From Lachnospiraceae bacterium (GTDB lineage: Bacteria; Bacillota; Clostridia; Lachnospirales; Lachnospiraceae), in NCBI GenBank assembly GCA_024682075.1, contig JAIKZQ010000050.1, positions 104,718-147,257 on the forward strand: 42,540 nt of DNA. Direction: 5' to 3'. Below the pieces are notes generated by a model. It was not told the origin of the DNA. It saw only the letters and a list, made by a program, of their open reading frames with translations, and did not search any database. This document shows, piece by piece, positions 16,728 through 24,339 of this stretch (the stretch's first letter is position 1; each line of letters begins with the position of its first letter). A program made the position numbers and the translations under genes.

Positions 16728-18326
16728 TTAAAAATCCTCCGTATCTTCTTCTGTTTCTATCGGCACGTTCATTGCGCCGGGTTTTATCATGTTCCTCAGA
16801 TCATACAAAGCATCAAAAAGTTCTTCGTTATCCGTATCCTGAATCGTGAACTCGACTTTTTTTCCGAGATGATTCTCGAATATCTCGGAAATCGTAGCGT
16901 GAGGTGCATCGTTGTTAAGAATCCTGCTTACCATGTCATCCTTGGGGCAGTACAGCACCAGCTTGCCATCATCTCCGAGTACGGGCTTGCATGTCTTAAG
17001 TATTATGGTGTCCGATCCGCAGTCGTTCAGGACCCTGGGCCAGTTCTCCATGAGCTGTCTCACGTCATCCGGAACTGCCTTGGGGGCATCCTGTAACTTA
17101 ACATCACTTCTTATGACCGGCTCCTGCGAGTCCGTTCTATTTTGACCCGAAGGAGCATAGTTAAAATTTCCTTCTTCCAGCCTCTTTTCAAGAGAAGCAA
17201 CTCTGTCCGTCAGGGATTCCGGATCCTTGATCGCCATCCTGGGCTCACAGCAGCGGATAAATGCGATCTCCACATATACTCTCTTCTGGTTCGCATACCT
17301 GATTTGATTGATCAGATCCGAAAATACCCTGATATGTCTGATGACGGTATCAAGTTCGGAAGCTGCGGCGTCTTCCTTCAGCTTTGCCAGGTTATCGCTG
17401 GACATGTCGATCATCGAGGCAGCATCCGCCGACGCGATCATCAGCATGATATTTCTGAGATACCATACAAAATCCGTGACAAACTGGGTCAGTTCCTTAC
17501 CCTGCATGGTCATGTCATCGATTATCTTCACGCACTGCAGGGTATCCCTGTTCAGAATGCTCCTGTACAGCCTGCTGAACACCTCCGTGTCAACAGCGCC
17601 CAGGACCTCCAGAGTCTTGTCGTATGAAAGCGTACCCTGTGACTGAAACGCTATGGCCTGATCCAGGAGTGACAATGCGTCTCTCATTGAGCCGTCGGCC
17701 TTACGTGCGATATACCTCAGGGCTCTTTCGTCCGCCTCACGTCCCTCTGCGGTCAGCAGTTCCTGCATCCTCTCAACGATTGTTTCGATCCCGATCCTTT
17801 TAAAGTCATACCTCTGACATCTTGAAAGGATCGTCGCGGGAACTTTGTGCACCTCGGTAGTTGCCAGGATGAACAAAGTCCATTCGGGAGGTTCTTCCAG
17901 GGTCTTCAAAAGCGCATTGAACGCCGATTCCGAGAGCATGTGAACCTCGTCTATGATATATACCTTGTATTTTCCGAGGGTAGGCCGGTAAGCCACCTCA
18001 TCAATTATCATCCTGACATTATCAACGCCGGTATTGGAAGCGGCATCTATCTCATATACGTTGAGGGAAGAACCGTCGGCTATCGCCCTGCACATGGCAC
18101 ATTCACCGCAGGGCCCGTTTTCGGTGGGATTCTCGCAGTTAACCGCCCTGGCCAGTATCTTGGCTATCGAAGTCTTGCCGGTACCCCTCGTTCCCGTAAA
18201 AAGATACGCATGCCCCACCATGGAACCTGCGAGCTGATTTCGCAGAGTGGTCACTATATGATCCTGCCCCTTGACCTGTGACAGATCGGAGGGACGGAAT
18301 TTTCTGTATAGAGCTGTATAAGACAT
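16728..18326 (-). CDS. dnaX: DNA polymerase III subunits gamma/tau
   Basis: 532-aa clamp-loader ATPase. Walker A GTRGTGKT (residues 45-52), a zinc module with C64, C73, C76 and C79, Walker B DEVHM (126-130), sensor 1 (LATTE) and the arginine finger region SRCQRYDF (168-175) are all intact. Domain III and a tau-like C-terminus follow. A run of seven A on the coding strand (16857-16863) reads GGA AAA AAA at codons 488-490 and could allow a -1 slip that ends after about nine more codons. It begins 3 nt after pfkA and runs directly into ybaB. Confidence 0.95.
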   Translation of the reverse strand: MSYTALYRKFRPSDLSQVKGQDHIVTTLRNQLAGSMVGHAYLFTGTRGTGKTSIAKILARAVNCENPTENGPCGECAMCRAIADGSSLNVYEIDAASNTGVDNVRMIIDEVAYRPTLGKYKVYIIDEVHMLSESAFNALLKTLEEPPEWTLFILATTEVHKVPATILSRCQRYDFKRIGIETIVERMQELLTAEGREADERALRYIARKADGSMRDALSLLDQAIAFQSQGTLSYDKTLEVLGAVDTEVFSRLYRSILNRDTLQCVKIIDDMTMQGKELTQFVTDFVWYLRNIMLMIASADAASMIDMSSDNLAKLKEDAAASELDTVIRHIRVFSDLINQIRYANQKRVYVEIAFIRCCEPRMAIKDPESLTDRVASLEKRLEEGNFNYAPSGQNRTDSQEPVIRSDVKLQDAPKAVPDDVRQLMENWPRVLNDCGSDTIILKTCKPVLGDDGKLVLYCPKDDMVSRILNNDAPHATISEIFENHLGKKVEFTIQDTDNEELFDALYDLRNMIKPGAMNVPIETEEDTEDF

Positions 18327-18329
18327 TTA

Positions 18330-19403
18330 TCAATCTCCGAAACAGATCCCGGTCAGTTTTGCTTCCTTGATGATGGTAGCATCGGGATCAAGATATTTGA
18401 GCTTGCCTGCCACCTCATCAAGCGGGACCTTTACTATCTCACGGTTTCTGTAACCGACCATGAATCCGTATTCATTCTTAAGGATAAGTTCTCCCGCTTC
18501 GGCTCCGAGCCTTGTCGCAAACACCCTGTCGTAAGGGCAGGGGCTTCCGCCTCTCTGGGTATGTCCGGGCACAGTGACCCTGACTTCACGTCCGGTCTTT
18601 TCAAGGATCTGTGCGGCGATCTCATACGAAACCGAAGGATACTTGGATTTCTCGTCAGCTTTCTTGCGGTCTTTCTTGGACATATTGGCTTTTTCTTTGG
18701 ATATGGCACCCTCCGCAACCGCGATTATGGTGAATTTGCTTCCGCCTTTTTCTCTTTCTTCGATCTTATCGACAACCTTATCGATGTCGTACGGAATCTC
18801 GGGAAGGAGAATGATGTCGGCGCCTCCTGCCATTCCGGCATTAAGAGTGAGCCATCCGACCTTGTGCCCCATGACCTCAACTATGAATACCCTGCCGTGC
18901 GATGCTGCGGTGGTATGAATGCAGTCAATGGCCTGGGTTGCGATATCCACGGCGCTCTGAAAACCGAACGTCATGTCGGTTCCCCAGAGATCGTTATCTA
19001 TTGTCTTGGGAAGCGTGACGATGTTAAGACCTTCCTCACTGAGGAGATTGGCAGTCTTATGCGATCCGTTTCCTCCCAGGACCACAAGGCAGTCAAGCCT
19101 GAGCTTGTAATAGTTCTGCTTCATTGCATCTATCTTGTCGATGCCGTTCTCATCAGGCTCCGTTATCGTCTTAAAAGGGGTTCTGGACGATCCGAGTATG
19201 GTTCCGCCCTTGGTAAGGATGCCCGAAAAATCAGCTCCCGTGAGCATGCGGAAATCACCATAGATAAGGCCTTTGTATCCGTCGATAAAACCATATATCT
19301 CTACCTTCTGCCCGCTGTGGGTAAGCGTCTTGACCACGCCTCTCATTGCTGCATTAAGCGCCTGACAGTCACCGCCGCTGGTAAGCATTCCGATTCTCTT
19401 CAT
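18330..19403 (-). CDS. pfkA: 6-phosphofructokinase
   Basis: 357 aa; phosphorylates fructose 6-phosphate in glycolysis. The nucleotide loop MLTSGGDCQALNAAMRG and catalytic TIDND (D136) are present. The residues that usually separate ATP from pyrophosphate enzymes are mixed: GGNGS (N112, G113) has the Gly typical of ATP enzymes, and PKTIDND has the Lys (K133) typical of pyrophosphate enzymes. By analogy with other Gly/Lys members I expect ATP use. The Asn at 112 replaces the common Asp. The start has AAAGGAGG upstream. It heads a run that includes dnaX, an uncommon neighbour. Confidence 0.93.
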   Translation of the reverse strand: MKRIGMLTSGGDCQALNAAMRGVVKTLTHSGQKVEIYGFIDGYKGLIYGDFRMLTGADFSGILTKGGTILGSSRTPFKTITEPDENGIDKIDAMKQNYYKLRLDCLVVLGGNGSHKTANLLSEEGLNIVTLPKTIDNDLWGTDMTFGFQSAVDIATQAIDCIHTTAASHGRVFIVEVMGHKVGWLTLNAGMAGGADIILLPEIPYDIDKVVDKIEEREKGGSKFTIIAVAEGAISKEKANMSKKDRKKADEKSKYPSVSYEIAAQILEKTGREVRVTVPGHTQRGGSPCPYDRVFATRLGAEAGELILKNEYGFMVGYRNREIVKVPLDEVAGKLKYLDPDATIIKEAKLTGICFGD

Positions 19404-19457
19404 ATCCGGCCTCCTTTTCCAAAAAACTCATGGGTGTTTACTTAAAAGCCACTCTTT

Positions 19458-19494
19458 ATAATACCACATCCGCATGTATTGCTCAATTTGAGCA
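19458..19494 (-). promoter_or_regulatory. pfkA promoter with palindromic operator over the -35
   Basis: On the minus strand, TTGAGC (19481-19486), a 17-nt spacer and TATTAT (19458-19463) preceded by TG form a good sigma-A promoter with extended -10. TGCTCAAATTGAGCA (19480-19494) is a perfect 7-1-7 inverted repeat whose right arm contains the -35. It begins 2 nt after the stop of the upstream small gene, so it could also end that transcript as a hairpin, but no T-tract follows. Confidence 0.65.
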
Positions 19495-19496
19495 TG

Positions 19497-19748
19497 TCAG
19501 TGCCAGTAAGGCTTCTGGTCCTTATGGGAATAGCCCTTCAGCCTGGACCTGAACTCTTCTATCCTGCTTCCGTACTGTTCCCGCTCTTTAGGTTTCAGCG
19601 ATCCTTCCTGTGATGCCCGGTCGAACATGCCTTCAAGCTCGGCAAAGTTCATCTGTGCCGCATCCTTATAATTATTGGACATGTTCATCTCTATTCGCTG
19701 GATAACGCGATCCATCTCGGCAGCTGCCTTGGATTTAAAAAGCCCCAT
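19497..19748 (-). CDS. Small unknown helical protein at the end of the signalling operon
   Basis: 83 aa, highly charged, no membrane segment: MGLFKSKAAAEMDRVIQRIE and EFRSRLKGYSHKDQKPYWH. It is probably a two- to three-helix protein. The ATG has GGGGAG 6 nt upstream, and the gap to the preceding degenerate GGDEF-EAL gene is 23 nt, so it is likely translated as the last member of that operon. I do not recognise it. It could be an adaptor, but that is only a guess from position. Confidence 0.75.
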   Translation of the reverse strand: MGLFKSKAAAEMDRVIQRIEMNMSNNYKDAAQMNFAELEGMFDRASQEGSLKPKEREQYGSRIEEFRSRLKGYSHKDQKPYWH

Positions 19749-19771
19749 CTGACTCTCCCCGGGATCATCCC

Positions 19772-21670
19772 CTATGCTTGCGGCACATATTCGCCCTGTA
19801 TCAGCTCGCAGCCCATTTCCGCGAGCATGTTCATCGTTTCTTCGTCATCGGCTCCGCCCATAATGACCTCAAGCGGAACGTTTTTCAGCATCCTGATGCA
19901 GCCTTCAAGCATCGCCTTGCCCTTTTCATCAGATGTCATAAGTATCATGTCCTTATCAAGTCTTACCGTCTCTATCGGAAGCCTGAAGATGTTCCGGATA
20001 TTGGTATAGCCTTTTCCGAAACCGTCGAGTCCGATACGGTATCCCTGCATGGACAGCTTTTTGATGTTTTCCTCAAACACGGTGCTCATGTTCTCATATG
20101 CTGATTCCTTTATCAGGAAACATACCTGCTCGGGATGAACTCCGTATTTTTCCCTCATGTCCCATATCCTGTCGGTAAGGCTCACCTGCATGCACAGTGA
20201 AGGCGCCAGTCCTATGACCACATAGGAATAACCGAAAAGCGACAGATTACTTTCAGTGGCATAGGAAAACGCCTTGTCCAGGATGTAGTCCCCGAGGATC
20301 AGTGCCATTCCCTTTTCATCGGCGGCATAATCAAGAAGCTCCGAATCGATCTCTCCGTAGGTTTCATCCATAAGTTCAACCCTTGTTTCCGCACAGATGT
20401 ATCTCTTCAGGGCAGTGGACCACACCGGTTTGAAATCGACCTTGAGAGTACCTTTTTCCATGGCCTTGTCAAGGATGTCCACTATGTTGGCCTCGATCTG
20501 ATAATTCTTCTGGGAGATTATGGCTGAAGCTCTTGTAAACTTCTTGTCAATACTTGAGAACCTGACATAGTTATGACCGAATGCAAACAGTTCTTCCGGA
20601 GTCGATATCTCCTCGGGGAATGTTACGGTGACAACGCTGAGATCGGGAGTTGCTCCCTTCTTGACGATATCGGCGTTGTGCTGCTTCACTCTTTCCCTGA
20701 GTTCGGATATGGCCTGTATCGGATTATAATCCGTATTCTCCAGGATGATATAGAAAATGCCGGGCTGCTCAAAATACAGCTCATGTACGACTTTTTCCTT
20801 CCTTGCATAAGCACCTATCAGTTCTTCTATGGAATAGACATAGTCGAAGTAAACCTTCTCTCCGAGATACCTTTTCATCTCGAGGGCATTCTTCATTGTG
20901 ATTATGAGGATCTTCACATCATGACCCGTCGCCTTGATCTTGCCGATCTCCTCGCAGAACGAAGGATAGCCCGGAAGTCCCGTATTAAGGTCAACCTTTT
21001 TCTCGGGTCTCTGGACAAAGATAATGACGAATATCAGGGTGAGTGCCGTCGCAAAAGATTCAACCTGCAATCCCCATACCAGCATCTGCACCATCACGGC
21101 GATGAAGTTGCAGACATAAAGAGACATCAGTGCACCCCAGGTTCCGAAGTCGATCGTCTTCCTGAACCTGATGAGATAATACACTCCGAAGACCATGTGA
21201 AGTGCTGCAAAAGAATACGTGAACGCAACGCCCGGTCCTCTCTGATATCCTTCATTTGCGGTGACCGTGAAGACATAAGAGGTCGGAATGTTATATATGA
21301 GCGCCGTAAGTATTCCGATGTAGGGAAGACTGATGAGAAGTTTTTTCCAGAGAGGCTTGATCCTGTACCAGGTCCTGGTCATGGCGATTATAAAGAAGAC
21401 ATAGGACAGATTCACCGCATTTCTGGAAATATAATAAAGGTAATTGCATATCCTGACAGCATTTATCTGACCGTGGTTCAGAGGCGCATTGTAATAGAGT
21501 ATCAGCTTTTCGATGATCTCGCTGACATCCGCAATGATGGACAATATGATGACAAACAGATAAAGGATGTTACATCTGCCCTTTGTCATCTTTCTGAGTA
21601 TGATAGTCCAGAATATAAGGAAAAAAATCGGGAGCGCAGCTATGTCAAAATATGGGATTCCCATTATCAT
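19772..21670 (-). CDS. Membrane protein with degenerate GGDEF and EAL domains
   Basis: 632 aa. About seven to eight membrane helices (residues 8-220) are followed by a GGDEF-like domain (about 225-370) in which the signature is replaced by QPGIF (302-306), and an EAL-like domain (390-632). EAL becomes AETRVEL (E428 kept); the usual Asn is G (VVIGLAP); the metal-binding Glu is K (FLIKES); DDFG becomes DGFG; the late EGVE becomes GGADD. Most metal ligands are gone, so neither synthesis nor hydrolysis of c-di-GMP is expected. It could be a c-di-GMP receptor or a protein-docking module. Its ATG overlaps the stop of the DegV-fused kinase gene by 4 nt (ATGA); a second ATG two codons later is also possible. 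Confidence 0.88.
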   Translation of the reverse strand: MIMGIPYFDIAALPIFFLIFWTIILRKMTKGRCNILYLFVIILSIIADVSEIIEKLILYYNAPLNHGQINAVRICNYLYYISRNAVNLSYVFFIIAMTRTWYRIKPLWKKLLISLPYIGILTALIYNIPTSYVFTVTANEGYQRGPGVAFTYSFAALHMVFGVYYLIRFRKTIDFGTWGALMSLYVCNFIAVMVQMLVWGLQVESFATALTLIFVIIFVQRPEKKVDLNTGLPGYPSFCEEIGKIKATGHDVKILIITMKNALEMKRYLGEKVYFDYVYSIEELIGAYARKEKVVHELYFEQPGIFYIILENTDYNPIQAISELRERVKQHNADIVKKGATPDLSVVTVTFPEEISTPEELFAFGHNYVRFSSIDKKFTRASAIISQKNYQIEANIVDILDKAMEKGTLKVDFKPVWSTALKRYICAETRVELMDETYGEIDSELLDYAADEKGMALILGDYILDKAFSYATESNLSLFGYSYVVIGLAPSLCMQVSLTDRIWDMREKYGVHPEQVCFLIKESAYENMSTVFEENIKKLSMQGYRIGLDGFGKGYTNIRNIFRLPIETVRLDKDMILMTSDEKGKAMLEGCIRMLKNVPLEVIMGGADDEETMNMLAEMGCELIQGEYVPQA

Positions 21671-24339
21671 TTCCTCGCAAATAACAGACCAAAGGTTCCG
21701 GGACCGCAGTTTATGGATATTGCGGAAGTAGCCTTCTGCATATATACCTTCTCAAAAGGAACGACCTTAAGCACCTCGTCCCTGATCTCCTCAACCTCGG
21801 ATTTCTTCATTCCGACATAAGTGATGAACAGAATGGAAGTATCGATATCCAGAGGATTCCTGAGGGTCTTCTCGATATATCTTCTCTTGTATCTGGCACG
21901 GCTTCCGATAATGATGCCACCCATCTTCATCGAGCTCTTCTGAAGTTCTATGACCGGATGAAGCAGGAATGCATTACAGATCTTATATACGGTTTCCGTC
22001 ATTCTTCCGCCGCGGTACAGATATTCCGTGGTGTCCATTATGAAGCTTGTGTTGATCCTGGGCCTGAGTTTTTCAAGCTCGCTTATTATGACATCAGTGT
22101 CAGTCTGTCCGTCATCAACCAGCGCCTTTGCAGCCAGCGTGACTATTCCGGTACCGCTTGAAAGAGAGCCCGAATCAAATACCTTGACATTATAGAATGA
22201 CAGTGCTGCTTCGCTTGCATTGGCATATCCGTGGCTTGCGTTCTTTGCAAAAGCGATATGTATAATGTGCTGTGCATATGAAAGCTGCTCCGCAAAAAAA
22301 GCTTCATACTCGGATGGTTCGGGGGCTTCACTCTTTGCCAGCGAATCCTTGGAACCCAGATACTTGAGTATCACATCACCTTCAGCTTCGACTCCGTCAG
22401 AGAAGACTCCCCTGTCCGTATACACCTTGTAAGGAAGGACCGGGATCTTTAGCGAGCGCATCAGATCCTTGGGCAGATCGCATATACTGTCCGTCGTGAT
22501 GAGCACAGGGATCTTCTTTCTCATCTGCCTTACTATCAGATCGGACTCAAATTTGGTATTCTCATCATCCTTTCTCTGAACGAGGTCATCCGGCAGGAAT
22601 TCCAAAAGAGTTCTTTCGAGCTCGGTCGATTCAACAGGCTTAAGGAGATAACCGTCAAAGCCTTCTCTTCTGTACATCGCCTGATTCTCGGATCCGGAAT
22701 TTGCGGTAAGTGCGATGACCGGAGTATCCTTGCACAGTCCGCCCGACTGTTCCCTTAGAGCATGGAGGCACTGAATTCCGTCCATTTCCGGCATCATGTG
22801 ATCCATCAGGATTATGTCGTAGTGATCCGATGCGGTCTTCTCCAGCGCCTCTGCGCCGCTCTCGGCAGTTGTGATCCGGACCTTGGTCTTCCTGAGAAGT
22901 TTGGTTGCCACCAAAAGGTTGGCGGTATTGTCGTCAACTATAAGGATCTTGGCCTTGGGAGCTTCAAAAAGCTCCTGATAATCAGTCCTCCCTCTCTCCT
23001 TATACTTGCCTGGTTCGTATTTGCCGATCGCTCTTTCATCGGCAACTTCCTGCTCAAGTGTGAAGACAAAAGTAGAGCCCTTGGTATAGATACTGTTTAC
23101 CGATATCTCACCGCCCAGAAGATCCACCAGCTGCTTGACTATCGAAAGGCCGAGGCCGGTACCTTCAATGTATCTGTTCTTTCGCTCATCCTCACGTCTG
23201 AACGCATCGAACAGATAGGGGATGCTCTCCTTGCGGATTCCCATTCCGGTATCTTCCACGGAATATGTCACCAGCACCCTGCTCTTATCGGTCTTACGGC
23301 AGTGGATTGAAAGCGTGACGGTTCCTTCCTCCGTGTACTTTACGGCATTGTTCAAAAGGTTGATGAGGATCTGCTTGATACGCACCTCATCCGAGACCAG
23401 CGACGCGGGAAGTCCGGGATCGACGTCGAGGGTGAATTTCAGTCCCTTTTCATCGGCTCTGACCCAGATCATGTTAACGATCTCGGAAAGCATTCCGCCG
23501 ACATCATAGGGAACATTAACGATATCCATCTTGCCGGATTCGATCTTGGACATGTCCAGGATGTCGTTGATGAGGGAAAGCAGGATCTTGGATGCGGATC
23601 TGATGTTCCTTGCATCGTCAGCCACTTCATCGGAGATTTCTTCCCTGAGGATCATCTCGTTAAGACCGATGATGGTATTGATGGGAGTGCGGATCTCATG
23701 GCTCATGCTGGAAAAGAACCTGTTCTGGGCCTTGCCCAGCTCCTCGATCTCCTGGGCCTGTCTGACAGTCTTGTCATTTTCCCACTGGAACATCTTGTTC
23801 AGCAGATACACCATTATGTACACAATGAAACCGACCAGGATGGCGGATATCGCCGAGTCCTTGATCAGCATGTTCCTGGTATGGCGCTCGATAAGCGATG
23901 GATTGAGATAATCCACGGCATACATGAGAATGACTTCGATTGTCAAAAGTGCAAGCATGAGTTTTCTCATGTTGCCGACAAGTATCAGTCCTATATACAG
24001 GTACGAGAAGGTAAACCACAGGTCGGCACCTCCGGTTATGCCGCCTCCGAAGAAATAAGTGACCGGAAGAACGAGGAACACGACTCCCGATGCTATCATC
24101 ATTGCACCGACATGAGTTTTCTTTTTCTTGAAAGTCAGATACGTGATGGGGAATGATATCAGCAGCGTCGAACCAAGGATCGCTATCTCCAGGAAATACT
24201 CACCGATGATGATATCTCCGACAAAAACGAGGAAAACCGCGACCTCGGCAATGACAGTCAGAATGACGAACACCTTCTCCTGAAAGGTTCTTCCGGGGCT
24301 TATTATCTCATCATAGATTTTCTTGAAACCGTCTTTCAT
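21667..24339 (-). CDS. Membrane hybrid histidine kinase with receiver and C-terminal DegV (fatty-acid-binding) domain
   Basis: 890 aa. Residues 1-185 hold about six membrane helices. Dimerisation/phosphoacceptor H214 (SMSHEIRTP) is followed by an intact ATPase domain (N-box NLLNNAVKY near 328-335, DTGMGI, GTGLGLSI). A receiver spans 464-575 with D469/D470, phospho-Asp D513 (LMDHMMPEMDG) and K567. Residues 611-890 are a DegV/EDD domain: ITTDSICDLP, VFDSGSLSSGTG, YLYRGGRM, HPVIELQ...GSRARYKRR and SINCGPGTFGLLF. DegV proteins (FakB) bind a fatty acid for phosphorylation by FakA; the SSGLSGT-like motif (here AKNASHGYANA) and the last-motif His (here Asn) are changed. It overlaps its neighbours by 4 nt on both sides. 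Fatty-acid sensing is inference. Confidence 0.9.
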   Translation of the reverse strand: MKDGFKKIYDEIISPGRTFQEKVFVILTVIAEVAVFLVFVGDIIIGEYFLEIAILGSTLLISFPITYLTFKKKKTHVGAMMIASGVVFLVLPVTYFFGGGITGGADLWFTFSYLYIGLILVGNMRKLMLALLTIEVILMYAVDYLNPSLIERHTRNMLIKDSAISAILVGFIVYIMVYLLNKMFQWENDKTVRQAQEIEELGKAQNRFFSSMSHEIRTPINTIIGLNEMILREEISDEVADDARNIRSASKILLSLINDILDMSKIESGKMDIVNVPYDVGGMLSEIVNMIWVRADEKGLKFTLDVDPGLPASLVSDEVRIKQILINLLNNAVKYTEEGTVTLSIHCRKTDKSRVLVTYSVEDTGMGIRKESIPYLFDAFRREDERKNRYIEGTGLGLSIVKQLVDLLGGEISVNSIYTKGSTFVFTLEQEVADERAIGKYEPGKYKERGRTDYQELFEAPKAKILIVDDNTANLLVATKLLRKTKVRITTAESGAEALEKTASDHYDIILMDHMMPEMDGIQCLHALREQSGGLCKDTPVIALTANSGSENQAMYRREGFDGYLLKPVESTELERTLLEFLPDDLVQRKDDENTKFESDLIVRQMRKKIPVLITTDSICDLPKDLMRSLKIPVLPYKVYTDRGVFSDGVEAEGDVILKYLGSKDSLAKSEAPEPSEYEAFFAEQLSYAQHIIHIAFAKNASHGYANASEAALSFYNVKVFDSGSLSSGTGIVTLAAKALVDDGQTDTDVIISELEKLRPRINTSFIMDTTEYLYRGGRMTETVYKICNAFLLHPVIELQKSSMKMGGIIIGSRARYKRRYIEKTLRNPLDIDTSILFITYVGMKKSEVEEIRDEVLKVVPFEKVYMQKATSAISINCGPGTFGLLFARK

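Noticed and set aside
20573..21820. Long open frame (415 codons) on the + strand opposite the degenerate GGDEF-EAL gene
   Set aside because: Its composition is rich in Arg, His, Asp and Tyr with no domain, and it lies wholly antisense to a well-supported gene; it is a shadow frame.
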